From: Sanghuangporus weigelae
Lineage: Eukaryota > Basidiomycota > Agaricomycetes > Hymenochaetales > Hymenochaetaceae
Reading direction: 5' to 3'
Length of the DNA stretch: 64,000 nt
NCBI GenBank assembly: GCA_033182465.1
Contig: CP137326.1
Location: forward strand, 682,001 to 746,000
Below, one piece after another: positions 35,059-48,594 of this stretch (the stretch's first letter is position 1; the number at the start of each line of letters is the position of its first letter). Under the pieces are notes generated by a model. That model was not told the DNA's origin and did not search any database. It saw only the letters and a program-made list of their open reading frames with translations. Position numbers and translations under genes: made by a program.

Positions 35059-36149
35059 TTATTTCTTTTTTGCCGCCGCGTTGTTCTGAGAGAAGCGTAG
35101 CGAGCTTGCGATATAGCTGTACGAGTCGTACATCAGCCACACCGGTATGAACACCCAGCTAGAAATGAAAGGTAAGTCGCTCTATAGTCATTAACTGCAA
35201 TTTATAGGATGCGAGATCAACTCACATAACGTTCATGAACTAACGGACAAGCAATTTTTCTGAGTTTTCAGAGACAAACGATAAATTGGGAAATGAAATG
35301 AAACGCACGACAAGGTAGACCCATAAATACAGCGGGTTCGACGTGTCGAGGTTCGGCGAGCCCGTAAGCCATTCAGGGCAGAACGTCATCCACCCGCCAT
35401 ACAACTCAGCCGTGCTCAGGACGACAATCCAATAGTGCCTCGCGGGATCTTGACGAACGAGCTGGTAGAGAATGTAGCAGCTCAACGGGCCCGCACCGAG
35501 CACGGTAAGGATTTCGAGCGAGACGACGGTGGGGTCGGAGAAGCCCCAGCGGAAGTCTGCACGCGCGTATTCTTTCCCTGGTTATTTGGAGAATATTTGT
35601 GAGTAGTGAGCGGATCTGGAGAGGAGAAATGACGAACAGAGTTCGGCGAATGGACCGGTGCTTGTGTTTACTGAGCGACCAAAGACGGATAGGTATAGGA
35701 AGGATCCTTCAAACGAGAAGTGGATCATCGCGTCGAACGCCTTCAGCATCACATCACGGTTACAAAAATCAAATTAAAGCCTTATGGTAAGAACTTCATT
35801 ATAGCACTAATAGTACGCCCACTTACGAGCCATATGAAAGCGAACTTGTCCTGCCATCGCGCCGATTTGGGAAGGAGAGCGCCCGCCGCTGTCTTCGCGA
35901 CGAATCCGATCGTCGCGACCGCTGCTAGCTAGAGTGAAATACGAGCTAGTAAGTTAGACGCGTCCTTCTTACCCAAACACAGCATATCATAGAACAATTA
36001 CTACTCACAGAGTAGGCAGAGGTCTTCGTGAAAATTGTTGGCGACTCTGAAATCTCGAGTACCATTTCTCCCGTGAGGTCGTTGTAACCGTCTAACTGGG
36101 CAGTCGTCCGACTTTGCGGGGTGAGAAAGTCGGGAGAAACGCGCTGCAC
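35059..36149 (-). CDS. EBP/EXPERA-family sterol isomerase-like membrane protein
   Basis: Exons begin 36149-36009, 35928-35827, then 35740 onward; short later exons end at 35059. Residues of the EBP family are present in order. AFDAMIHFSFEGSFLYLS carries the His and Glu, and WKEYARADFRW carries the second acidic residue. AELYGGWMTFCPEWLTG follows, then a short exon (FMNV) next to WVFIPVWLMYDSY with the Asn and Trp. Four or five hydrophobic segments are seen. In animals EBP is the 3-beta-hydroxysteroid delta8,delta7-isomerase of sterol synthesis; in fungi the usual isomerase is Erg2, so EBP-like proteins of this kind may isomerise sterols or have another role. An ER membrane location is expected, and the C-terminal NNAAAKKK may be an ER retention signal (dilysine). 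Confidence 0.85.
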
Positions 36150-36365
36150 GTGACATGAAGAGCGCGCAGATCACTTGGCATCAAACTCAGAGACCAAAGC
36201 TCGAACTTTATTCCGCGTTTGGAGCTTATCGTCGACCACTTGCCCGACCGTTCCAGAATTTCTGGTAAGCTCTGCATTACCTCACCTGAATATTCGAGCG
36301 ATGGCTCACATGAATAGGAACTTGTCATTCTGTATCGCTGAGAAAAGCCTGCGAGTCTGATAATA
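36150..36365. promoter_or_regulatory. divergent promoter, EBP / guanine deaminase
   Basis: A 216 bp spacer between head-to-head starts. No motif stands out. Confidence 0.5.
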
Positions 36366-38051
36366 ATGAAAATTAAACGGTTTATCGGAAGTTTCATAGA
36401 CACGCCTCAATTGGGCGAAGTTAGGACTTTGCATAATTATTGTCTTGGTGAGACTGCATTTCTCTACGAGAAAGATAAGTCTAAAGCGTGCTTTCATAGT
36501 GGTCAATGAGGAAGGATTCATCTCTTCTTTCTCCCCCGACACCTCCGTCCCAAGTGAAACTGATTTAGATACAGACACGGGGATAAAAACAATCTATGTC
36601 CCGAATGGTAGCTTCCTCCTCCCATCCTTCTGCGACCTCCATCTACATGCGCCTCAGTTCCTCTACCAAGGAACAGGACTACATCTTCCCCTAATGCAAT
36701 GGCTCGATCAATACGCGTTCAAAGCCGAAGAACGTATTGACTCTGATCCGGAGCTTGCGAGGAGAGTGTATGAAAAGCTTGCGAGGCGCTTGAGGGAGTA
36801 TGGGACAGGGAGCGTTTTGTTGTTTGGGACTATTAAGGAAGAGATGAAGTAGGCCTGAAACTTTCATATACAATAATTTTATCTCAATCTGGGCTAACGG
36901 CGCATATACGCACGTTTATTCACCTAGTCTGATACTGGCGGACGTGATGCAACGAGCAGGCATACGCACCTTTGTAGGCAAGCTCTCAATGGACATCTCC
37001 TCACGGAAGACATACGTCGAAGATTCAGCTCAGTCTTCTCTGCAATCAGCACGTTCGTTTGCTGAACGACTCCGATCAGCGCAGGCGGAGTTAAAGCCTT
37101 CAGAACGACTTGTTGAACCCGTATTGACGCCGCGCTTCGTGCCGACTTGTTCGGACGAGCTTCTGGCTGGACTTGGCGAGATGTCGGAGGTTCTAAATGT
37201 GCGCGTGCAGAGTCATCTTGCGGAAGCAAGGGATCAGGTTGATTGGGTACAACAAGAACGAGGGATTCCGGATATAGACGTTTTCGATAAAGTAGGTCAA
37301 TCTTCTATTAATTCTTTTCTTTCTCGCTAAAGCTTACTTACCACCAAAACCTGTTAGCATAAACTCCTAACGTCACGAACGATCCAAGCACACTGCACTT
37401 TCCTCTCACAGCCCTGTCTTTCGCGTCTACACACGCGCGAAACGGGCATCGCCCACTGCCCGCTCTCGAACGCGTACTTCTCCTCCAAGCCTTTCCCGCT
37501 CCGCGAAGCTCTGCGCGAGAGAGTAAAGGTCGGACTTGGGACGGATGTTGCCGGCGGGTATAGCGCGGATATCATGAATGCTATGAGGAGCGCTGTGATG
37601 GTTTCGAGGATGAGGGAGGGGGAGAGAAGAGAAAGACGTTTGGAGATCGAGAATGGGAAGGGAACGGGAGATGAAGAAGAGCAAGACGTGAGTATCAATT
37701 GGAAGGAGTCGCTTTATCTTGCTACTCGTGGCGGAGCAAATACGCTCGGTCTTCCCGAAGGTGCTGGGAGTTTCCAAGTCGGTGCACCATTTGATGCTCA
37801 ACTCAGTAAGCTCTTTAGCTCTCGATCGTTTCTGCCAGGTCAAAAATTCTTAATCGCGCTTCTTTCAAGTTAATCTATACGATGAAACGACTGGGACTGG
37901 AGTCGGTCCACTCGATTTCTTCGACCCGCCGAGCGAAGAACATCCGATCACAGAAGAAATGCTAGAAAAGTGGTGGTGTATCGGTGATACGAGGAATAGG
38001 TCTGGTCTGTGGGTTCAAGACCGACAATGCTTTCCTACTTCGGCACCTTGA
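36366..38051 (+). CDS. guanine deaminase
   Basis: Five exons (36366-36447, 36500-36848, 36928-37291, 37358-37805, 37870-38051) give 474 residues. N-terminal FIGSFIDTPQLGEVRTL leads into a metal-binding CDLHLHAPQFLYQG (amidohydrolase HxH site) and LMQWLDQYAFKAEERI. Later come TPRFVPTCSDELL, VQSHLAEAR (metal His) and TIQAHCTFL (third His). GIAHCPLSNAYF and VGLGTDVAGGYSADI (catalytic Asp) follow. This is the order of guanine deaminases, which convert guanine to xanthine in purine salvage. All key metal ligands are seen. Intron 1 has a weak-looking polypyrimidine tract but keeps the frame VVNEEGF. Confidence 0.95.
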
Positions 38052-38357
38052 GTGCGATATTGATTCGATTCAGGTCGAATGGCGGGATGAAGATTGGTTA
38101 AACTACACTAGACTACATAGACATACTACTGCTAGTTATTATCGTATTGTATTGCATGTAAAGAAGCCTTATATTTCTGGCGCTTATGGTTGGATGGGCA
38201 TACAGACAACGAGATTCGAATACAGGAACTGATCTGTGGATAAGGAAAGCATTGACGAGAGCATAAAGTTGGTGGACTGAGTACCAGTGGCCTGAGTACA
38301 ATTACAAGGAGACACAAGAAATGGGTAAACTTCACAGAAAGTTCAGGCTACAGAATT
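38052..38357. other. convergent 3' intergenic region
   Basis: About 306 bp between two converging genes. Nothing coding is seen. Confidence 0.6.
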
Positions 38358-40442
38358 TCAATAATACTCAAGCTGCAGATTCTTATTCGCTTTAGTGAAC
38401 TCAGAGCTCTGCTGGTGAAAAGCATCGGCAGTCTTGCATTTCTCCGTACGCCCGAAATCGATGAGCCGGAAGCGAAGATGCTCCTTGCTTCGTTTGAAGG
38501 GAGATTCTTGGAGTGGGCCGTGCTGCAAGAGGATGTTCCGCTGGTAGATCGACTGATGTAGGTAACCCGCAGCGTGGAGACGTCTGAGTAGTGAAAAACA
38601 TTCTTGCCTAGGCGAACAGACATTAGTTCAAGTAAATGGTATGGAGGGAAACGAAGAGTGAGGGATGATGGGCTTACCTTTGATCGATCGTCAAAGTAGC
38701 CGGGTTGACCTGGACGCCACAGTGTTCTAAAAGCAGAATTGGACTCATGTATTCATTCTTCTTGATCGGCTCGTTCTCTTTATCGGGAACGTAAAACCCG
38801 TAAAATTGAGGGACGACAGCTCCAACAGGCGTAGGGTCGTGCATGGGCTGCAAGATGTTATAACCATTCCAGTGTTCGAACATGTGGCTCGGAAAGTCTT
38901 GGTACATTGCAGCTTCGTCGCGTAGATGTTTCGAATGAGCTTCTGTGTGGTCATCCGGAAGGGATAACTTTGCAGTTACGCTCACGCGTTGGCTAGGCGG
39001 GGCCAGGATACCGCGGTCGAGGTGTTTGCAGAACGGCGGGATGCTTTGAAACTCTGTGTATTTGAGGACCTCAAATCGCTTGTCGTTGCGATCGTTTTCG
39101 TCAAATGGTTCGCCGTTCTTGAAAAACAGTGAATACGTTTGCTGAATACTGAGCTCATCGACTTTGGTTTCTTCTTCATCCATTTCGACGTCTTCTCCGA
39201 GCTTTTTAGCCATCATTTTCTTTTGATATTTTTCCAACACGCATTGGTAGCACATCTTGGGTTTGACAAGCATCTCTCGCGGAAGCTCAAGCTCGACCTG
39301 ATACACGAAAGAGTGATGTCCTTCACCGATGCGGCGTTCCGGAGTGATGTATAAATGGGCTACAGGACAGGTTGTATAGCCTTCCGGTCGAGGTCCTATG
39401 TATTGCGGATTCTGCCGCTTGCTCGCTTCCTCAGTAAGCTGCAGATGATACGTGCGTACAATGTCTGGCTTTGTCCCCCATTTACACGGAAACCCGTATT
39501 GATGTATTCTCTTGGTCTCTGAGTTCGTCACGGCGAGGACATTCCAGGGATCATGGACGAGGAGTTTGCGAGGTAAGAACGAATGCGAGAATTTCTTTTG
39601 AAGTCGGGCTGTTGGGATGCTAAACGGTCGTACAGGCCATGGAGCGGGATACTCGGAAGGCGCATATAGAGACTGAGTACCCTGTACAAATGGCCAACGA
39701 AATTAGTATTCGGCTAGAAGGCGGATATCGAATACACACCGCTTCTGTAATTGATCTGTCGATATCCATGGATTTGCCGAATTTACCTTTCCAGACTTGT
39801 TCTTCGATAACTTCAATGTACTCGCCAACATCATAGACGAGTATTTGATGAGGCTCTTCTTCCATATCTGCCTGCTTGAGTTGATTTTGCGCCCAGTCTA
39901 GTTCCCCGATCTCTCTCATCCAGGCAGCAAGTTTGCTTCCTGTAGCTATATAAGAGCGTTAATACCGAGTACGATATAAGTTATTTCAAGGGGTACTTAC
40001 AGATTGTTGAGAGTCCTGAACAGGATGGGATACGATGAACTCGATAGAAATCGAATAAAGTTGCGCCCCAGAGTTCGCATCCTAAGACGGCAATCTTGTT
40101 CGTGGATGATTATCCGAAGGCGAAAAGGGTACACTCACCATTGCCTGTGTCCTTGCCACGCGGTGTCATCTTCATGGGAGGACCATTCGGGTCCCGCGGC
40201 CACTGAAGCAAGACAAATCGCTCTTTAAGACTCCGATAGTTCTCTACTCCCATAGCCTTCTTTTCGCCATTATACCACTGGATAATTTTCTTCCAGTCTT
40301 TGTCTGTCTTTCTATACGTCTCAAAATCTGTGTCTTCAAACAGCTGAGGATATGTGAATGTAAAGAAGCCACCAGTTTTGCCCTCGGCATCCTTTTCAAT
40401 GGTGAGCTTCTCGGAGTCGTCGCCGCTGGATATGGCGGCCAT
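38358..40442 (-). CDS. kinase-like protein with altered catalytic loop
   Basis: Five exons (40442-40139, 40081-40001, 39945-39740, 39681-38678, 38607-38358) give 614 residues. The N-terminal 150 residues have no known domain. The kinase-like region starts at RIGEGHHSFVYQVELEL (glycine loop) and SVTAKLSLP (probable Lys). It carries an insert with several charged residues (EDVEMDEEETKVDE). MSPILLLEHCG matches a hinge region. The loop reads LHAAGYLHQSIYQRNILL, where a normal kinase has H(R/G)D...N. The Asn is kept but the Asp is not. RLIDFGR supplies the DFG motif. The protein stops shortly after it, without a full C-lobe. It resembles a mushroom-specific kinase-like family that I know only from memory. 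Activity is doubtful. Confidence 0.8.
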
Positions 40443-41177
40443 GATGGTGGTGTGTGGTAAAGAGCAAGAGGTGTGACCTAAATAGGCTGAAAGGAAACCG
40501 TGTTTATAAAAGCAGCACGCGCCGAAGCTGGTCTACCGATCTAAGCGCGTCGCGTGTCTAATTCGCGTGGTGGCCACAAAATTATTATTTTTGTATTCAC
40601 TTTGTATTCTCTTGGGAAAAGCGTTGTCCGATTGTTTGGAATGAATGAAGTCTTTTGTCTTTAGACGAAGTTCGAACAATACATTGTATATTTTCAGCAG
40701 TACTTCTTAGCATGTATTGTCGAGTCATTCCGCTTTATTTCATCTCGGATCCGGACTGATCAGACTTCAGTCAGGATCAGGATCTTTTGCGGTCCCATTA
40801 GCTTTAGCAACATATCTCCGAAAGTAAGCCAGTAAGGTAAGTTCGTACTCTGACCTGAGGCTGAAGTCTATTTAGAGCGGAACGCCTATCTGTGATTGCG
40901 CTAGGGCTGTGCTGTTTTGATCGTCGAGCGCACTTGTTCCGACCTGTGCAGTTCAATTTGTTCAAAGCTTGATTGACGAAACTTGTTGATACTAAAAATG
41001 ATGCAGTTCCTGGCAGGTGGTAGTTCAGTACACTCCCAAAAGTGCATCGCGGAAAAAGAGTGAGTTTAAAGGTAAGATAAGATGCTCTTCCTAGTCCACG
41101 TCCAGTCGCCCGAATTAAATCAACGATTTCTGTGCATAGGAACGTCATAAATACAAAAATCAATACAAGCGCGCAAT
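40443..41177. other. intergenic region
   Basis: 735 bp between the start of the kinase-like gene and the end of Vma6. It carries the promoter of the former. A frame of 146 codons (41244-40804) overlaps the end of Vma6 out of frame and is treated as chance. Confidence 0.5.
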
Positions 41178-42403
41178 TCAGAAAATCGGGATGAAGTCCT
41201 GGATACGATCGCGGGCATCCTGGGCTATACACTCCGCAATCCACGTAATGTTCCGAATCTCGTGCTCCTTCAGCTTCAGATAGCTGTAAAACACCCCGAA
41301 CTGGAATTGCTGAAGGAAAGCCTGCTTGTTAAGATGTACTTCATACCCGATGAACTTGTCTTCAAGTTGGGCTGCGACGCTGTCGTCTCCTCCAGAAGCG
41401 GAGGTGGTAGACGATTCAAAGAACGCTCGGTACTCGGCTATAGGCTCGCACGCTTGGCGGACTTGCTCCAAGTCGTCTGCTCGTGCGAGATAGTTGTTGC
41501 CCTCTGGAAAGAGACGTCCAATTGCAGGGAAAAGTCGTGCACGCTGTTCTTTTGAGAGCTCGGTGTTGAAGGAGTTGATGGTGATGCTGAGTGTGCGTCG
41601 GTCGGCTTCAAACTCGATAATGCGAGACATAACTTGTCCCGTAGGCCCGCCGACTTCTGTCGTGCAGAAACGATGGAAGTCTTCTAGGTAAGCCTTGTAG
41701 AGGGTGTTGCGGATGATCTCGATGTTTAGGTCGTCCAGGTCGGCCGCGGACAGGCAGTCTCTGAAGTAAGGAGCTAGAAAATTACGTCAGTTGGTGATAC
41801 TTCCAGGTCAAGACTATGACGCACCTAAAGGAGTTTCAACGAGTACGCTCTGGTATAGCTCTTCTACGTTTGTGGCGACACAAAGTGCAGGCATGGTGTC
41901 GAACACACCAAGTGGGTGACACCGTTCAAGAAGCTCATGGGTATCCCGCTCGTGGAGCGTCCCGGTTATTAAGAGGACAACATTGTCGATCATATACGCA
42001 TAGGTGATATAATCAAGGAAGGTGCTTAGAGGTTCGACGGCATTACTTCTGAGGAAGTTGAATTGGTCGACGAGCACCTGTGTCGCTTTGTCGTTGATGG
42101 TCGACGTGGAGAGCGGAAGAGGTTCGTTTGCGAGAAAATTCCCATAGTCTGTTGCGGAAAGCTGCATTCGAAAGTCTAATATACAATTCTTAGCGGTCCG
42201 TACCAACTCTGAGGAATAATACGACCCACCCTCGAGTGATTCGCACTGTGTAAGGTTTGCGTAGTGACCCTGGTTAAGGATACCGGCTTTGTAACCCCTC
42301 ACAATGCCTTCTAAGAAGCCATTCGACACCTTTTGTGTACATAATCAGCATGAAGCAATTGAAAGATAATGTCGCCACATACGTTGAAGAAAAGGGCCTC
42401 CAT
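41178..42403 (-). CDS. VMA6: V-type ATPase subunit d (Vma6)
   Basis: Three exons (42403-42383, 42329-41825, 41773-41178) give 373 residues. The start MEALFFN is joined across intron 1 to [19 protein letters not shown], the typical N-terminus of V-ATPase subunit d. Other family marks are [58 protein letters not shown] and the terminal [17 protein letters not shown]...FIPIF. Subunit d caps the proteolipid ring and links V1 to Vo in vacuolar and endosomal proton pumps. It is complete, intact and shares a 193 bp divergent spacer with Mps1. Confidence 0.96.
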
Positions 42404-42595
42404 CGTCGCAACCAAATAGTGGTCGCTGCGGGGATTGGACGAGTCGTAGCACGCGGTCACGGGATTTGTACGTAAGTTCGATCCGCGCCTCGTTGTGGTT
42501 CAAAAGTCAACTTGCATCCTACGGTCAACAAGCTAGCCACGCTCTCGTACCGCATAAAAATTCTTCAAAGAAATATAGGTAAGAAAGAGAATAAA
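42404..42595. promoter_or_regulatory. divergent promoter, Vma6 / Mps1
   Basis: A 192 bp spacer between head-to-head starts. Confidence 0.5.
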
Positions 42596-45551
42596 ATGTC
42601 TTCGCCTTTGGGTAGTCCGCCGGCTCGTCCTACCTCTCGCTCCTCGCCGTCCTCGTTCTCAACCTCAGACGAGTCTCTCGAGCTTTCATTCGATTATGAA
42701 ATCGATTCAGATGGCAAGCTCATCCGTGTATCTAAGGGTTCGTCAAAGTCGCCTCATTCCGCTCCTCCGACACCACCTCAGACATCTGAGCTACCTTCGA
42801 CAAGCCCACCTTCAAATGCTCCTGGGCGGAGGTCTTCTCTTTCTCGGTCCGAAAGCATGCCCGAGGCAGGGCCAAGTATGGCTCCTACTACGGACAGTCT
42901 TTTGGCACCGTTGCGGCAGCTGAGTCGCACATCTTCCGGTCCTGTGAGCATGACAACCCCGGGCCAGCCTTCCCGAGTTCTAGGTGCAGCACCTTTATCA
43001 GGCGGTCTACATGGAACCGGGCGCAGACTCGGAGGTCCTCAGCGCATCCGAAGGGAAGAGGCCGAACGTCAGCGTCGAGAGATCGAAGAGCGAATACGGC
43101 GCGAAGAGGAGGAGGTGGAGCGAGAACGAGAGCGCGAACGAGCACGTCGTGCACAAGAGGAGAAGGAAAACGAACGCATTGAAACTAGGCAGTCGCCGCC
43201 TCAGCCACATAGCTCGCGGCCCATTGCTGCTCTCCCGGCTCGTCAGAATCACTTTGGATTCTCTCGCGCCACTCGCACGCTAGCTCCTGCAAAACGACTG
43301 CCTCCTGTGATCAATGAGCGTGAGGCAAGTGAGCGGCGAGAAGACGAGCGTGCAGGCGGCCAAGACAATCGCCAGCAATACCAACGCCGGAGCGTTTTGG
43401 AAACGAATGGAGAGCCGCATCCACACCTGCCAAGTTCGCGTTCTGTGCCATCTCATCATGCGCCGCTCTCGTCTCGTTCTGCCAATGTATATACTAGTTA
43501 TGGTGCAAGACGAGTCACGCATGAGGAACGAATGTGGCAAGAGCAAGAAATAGCAGAAGAGGAGGCGTATGGTAAGAGTCCAAATCATGTGTGGCTTTCA
43601 TAATCTTATAGTTCCAAATACAGAAGTAGCAGAGTATCAACCGGAACGGTCCCCGTCTCCACCGTATGTTCCGGTGCAAAACGGTCTTTCGCGGTCACGT
43701 TCCCGTCATGGTCTTCATCAGCGACGCGACTCGGACACGTTACGTTCTGGTGTACCTTTCCCTCAATACGCGAGGCATGATGACGTCGAGGCTGAGCAAC
43801 ACCCTCGCTTGTCGCCATCATCACGCAGTTTAGGCGGAACGACGGCCGTCCAGGCTAACACCGCCCGAACCAGTCGGAGCCCGACAGCAGTGGAAAGACC
43901 TAAAAGTGTCGCTGGCGAATATGCCGATCATAACAGTAGATCCAGTCGCCGTTTGCAGCAACAACAACAACAGCAGCAGCAGCAAGCACAACAACAACTT
44001 CAGCAACAACAATTCAACGCCGCGAACAGTCGAGCCTTTGTCGTAAACAGGAAATCCTACACCAGGCTAGATCAGATCGGCAAGGGCGGCTCGTCTCGCG
44101 TATATCGCGTGATGGATTCGCAGAATCAGATATTCGCAATCAAGAAGGTTGCTCTCGACAAAACAGACGAAGAGACGCTCGCAGGTTATATGAATGAGAT
44201 CTCTTTGCTGAGACGTCTAGAAGGCAATCGCCGAGTCATTCGTATTATTGACAACGAGCTTAGAGGCATCGGGCACGGTAAAGGGCACCTCTTGGTCGTC
44301 ATGGAGTGTGGCGAAATCGGTTAGTGGTTGTTGTGGTTGGATTAAAATTTGATCGCTCATTTCAATATCAGATCTAGCCAAATTACTCACCGAACAGCAA
44401 AAGGAACCGCTCAACATGATCTGGGTTGCTTATTATTGGCAGCAGGCAAGTGCTATTTTTTCGATGTTTGATCAGGGTCAAGAAGTTTTCTGCACGTAGA
44501 TGCTTGAGGCTGTCCAAGTCATTCACGATGAGAAAATCGTGCATTCGGACTTGAAACCAGCAAACTTCGTGCTTGTTAAGGGTCAGCTGAAATTGATTGA
44601 CTTTGGGATAGCCAAAGCGATTGCAAATGATACGACGAATATTCAGAGAGATCATCAGGTAAACACATCAGTATCCTCTCTACTTGTTCAAGTCAGATAT
44701 TCATGCCAATTTCGAAAGATCGGTACTGTCAATTACATGAGCCCAGAAGCTATTGATCTACCAGAAGGAATGCGACGGTTTAAAGTCGGACGACCCAGCG
44801 ACGTCTGGTCCTTAGGCTGTATTCTCTACCAAATGGTCTACGGCGGTCCTCCCTTCCATAGTCTCGCAATAGTCCACAAAATGAAGGCGATCCCAGATAA
44901 GAACCACATGATCGAATTTCCCGAGGTGACTGTACCAAGCGTCCCACGTATCAACGCCATGGATGCGAAAGAGGTTGATGGGCCGTCGAAGCCACTAATG
45001 CACCTCGCGAGGCCAGTCAGAAAGGATGTGATTCGCACGATGCAGAGGTGTCTTGTGCGAGAGGTGAAAGAAAGGGCGACCATCCCCGAGCTGTTGAGCG
45101 ACGAGTGGTTGAGTATGGAAGAACGTAAGTCGTGTCATCATACAAACCCCAAAACAAATTCTGTATCATCACGATGATAAATCCGAATGATTTATTAATC
45201 AACTCATCATTATTCACTCGTTTAATTGTACACAGAACCTCCACCGAAACCTGAACTAGGCGAAAATGAGACGATTATCAGCACTCTTTTTATGCAACAG
45301 CTCCTTGTGCATGCTGTAAACAACGCTTTGGCGGGGCACCTGCTCACTCAGGAGGAACAGGAGAAAGAGGCCAAGGTGCGTAGCTTTTTTCCTTCCTGGT
45401 CTACACGAGCTTATTTTTCCTGTTTGGCAATTCAAAGAGCCTTATAGGACAACTTCAAGCAATCGCGGCTGGCTTACCTGAAGAGAATGAGGAGGTGGTT
45501 GCAGAGGTTGCAGAAGAAGAGATATATGAAGACGAATATGAAGAATACTAA
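42596..45551 (+). CDS. MPS1: dual-specificity checkpoint kinase Mps1/TTK
   Basis: Six or seven exons. A long disordered N-terminus (Ser/Pro-rich, then an Arg/Glu-rich coiled-coil-like part, then a polyglutamine tract at 43958-44010) is followed by the kinase domain. The domain starts RAFVVNRKSYTRLDQIGKGGSSRVYRV, with FAIKKV Lys, MNEISLLRRLEG, LLVVMECGEIDLAKLL, HSDLKPANFVLV (catalytic Asp, Asn), LIDFGIAKAI and a GTVNYMSPEAI activation segment. DVWSLGCILYQMVYGGPPF ends the core. Mps1 drives the spindle assembly checkpoint. The intron after WQQ (44446-44499) has a GC donor. The last intron is ambiguous: splicing from near 45383 gives an acidic tail ending at 45551; another donor would end near 45580. 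The first is preferred for its Glu-rich tail. Confidence 0.93.
43958..44010 (+). repeat. CAG/CAA tract encoding polyglutamine
   Basis: Mixed CAA/CAG codons give about ten Gln, then Ala, then further Gln-rich units, in the disordered region of Mps1 just before the kinase domain. Confidence 0.9.
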
Positions 45552-46314
45552 TCACTTTAACGGTGAGCAGGAGGCTCGATGACCTTGATCATACAACTTT
45601 GGAGCGCGGTGCGCACTGGCATGCATTTCTTGGTGTAAATGTTGACGGTTTTGCTCTGCCTTCGGTTTTCTTTGTTTCTCTTTCTCTGTCTTTCCGTCTC
45701 TTTCTCCTCACACGCACGTATATCCAGCAATGGTATGAGGGGATGATGTATACATGCAACATTCGGACAGTCTTCGCCCTCAAGCTTTCCTATCTACGCA
45801 TTCTTTCTCTCTTTTTTCTTGCTCTGTTGTGTCTCTATTCGTCTCTCTGTTTGTCTAACTACCTGCATTGCACTCCATGTCCCCCAAAGCACCACACACG
45901 GTCAATCATTCCTCGTGCATATTTTCTACTGTCTTTACTGATGAGTTGTACATGACACGCATCCACTTACGTCTTTTGTCTGCCCTCCTTTCTTTGCACT
46001 CGCTCTTGCCTTGTTGTCTGATAGCTAGAGGGATTGTAATACACGTCCTCATGTTTTTTCTGTCTTTCTTTCTTTCTTGGAATAATTGCATATCAATAGA
46101 CTCGTATTTTAACATTTTGACATGCTTGTTCACTGATTCTAAAGATGAATTGTCAGTGTACATGAACAGATAATCAAGAATGTCTGATTTTCAAGGTGAG
46201 ATACTACAGAGGGAGCGGTGTTGTTCCTTTCCCTTTTTTGCTCCTACAAACCGTCCGACACAAACTTAAACGAAGCAAAGCCTAAGCTCCTTCCCGTGTG
46301 TTCCTCAGCTTGGA
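45552..46314. other. convergent 3' intergenic region
   Basis: About 760 bp, strongly pyrimidine-rich on the plus strand (TCTTTC, CTCTCT tracts). It follows Mps1 and precedes the converging DAHPS gene. No coding signal. Confidence 0.55.
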
Positions 46315-47755
<1,441 letters not shown>

Positions 47756-48073
47756 CGTTTCGGTCGACACTGAAATCCAAAGAGCGCAGAGTTGAGCAGA
47801 GTAATCCGAGAGAAAAAAGAAGAGAGCTAAGGACTCACTTTCTTTTTATACTTCGAGATGGCCCTTAACTTGATGGTATAAATATGTAAATAGTAAAAAT
47901 TCTCCGACGAACCCGTCACTTTCGGCTTTGACTCGACTCAGTCCCCTTACATTTTATTCAAATTACGTAACTAGACTGACACGTGCGTTCACGTTCGCGC
48001 CAGGTTCGGTTCATTTCGCGTTCTCCTTGGCCTTGGTCCTTGGTCCTTAGTCTATCAGTGATTATTTACAGCT
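47756..48073. promoter_or_regulatory. divergent promoter, DAHPS / Tim9
   Basis: A 318 bp spacer between head-to-head starts. It includes a probable DAHPS leader intron near 47788-47836. The Tim9 side has a pyrimidine-rich stretch before the ATG. Confidence 0.5.
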
Positions 48074-48594
48074 ATGGATTTCTCCCAGTTCAATGCTGCC
48101 GAACAGGCACATATGACTCGTGTCATCGAGAAAAAGCAGGTAATCCACTTCGTTCGTCGCTATCTGCATACGAAAAGAAAGCTCAAAGGATACTTTGTCA
48201 GATGCAAGATTTCATGCGTCTCTATTCCAACCTCGTAGAACGCTGCTTCACCTCGTGTTGTAATGATTTCACAAGTAAGACCCTTGGCAGTAAAGAAGTG
48301 CGTCTGGTTCAGTTTTGATGAATCGGACAACGCTCATTGCCGAATCCGGTTTCATCACGTTCTGTCGTTTTTGTCATTTCATTTTCGCTCGTTAGGAACA
48401 ATGTGTATTGAACTGCACGGACAAGTTCTTGAAGTATTCAGAACGGGTGGGGGCGCGGTTTGCTGAACATAACGCAGGTGCGTCCTCCTGTTCTCTTCCT
48501 TGAATGGTTTAGAAATGTTGGGTGCTGACACGTATGCCTTTCTTCGCGTTACTGAAAAACAGAACAAGCAACGGGTCCGGGAAAGCCGAGCTAA
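48074..48594 (+). CDS. TIM9: mitochondrial import chaperone Tim9
   Basis: Four exons (48074-48139, 48202-48297, 48396-48477, 48563-48594) give 91 residues, close to the family length. Twin CX3C motifs are seen in [13 protein letters not shown] and [13 protein letters not shown], with [12 protein letters not shown] just after. The N-terminus is [22 protein letters not shown] and the tail QATGPGKPS. Tim9 with Tim10 escorts hydrophobic precursors across the intermembrane space. The last intron is read as 48478-48562. A shorter alternative (about 35 nt) would be too small and would continue into a long unrelated tail, so it is rejected. Confidence 0.92.

Noticed and set aside
40804-41244. A 146-codon frame on the minus strand
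   Set aside because: It overlaps the end of Vma6 out of frame and has no motif or splice support.
44659-44718. In-frame insertion in the Mps1 activation region
   Set aside because: The stretch is a 60-nt intron with GT-AG borders. It happens to lack stops, but removal joins HQ to IGTVNYMSPEAI as in all Mps1 kinases.
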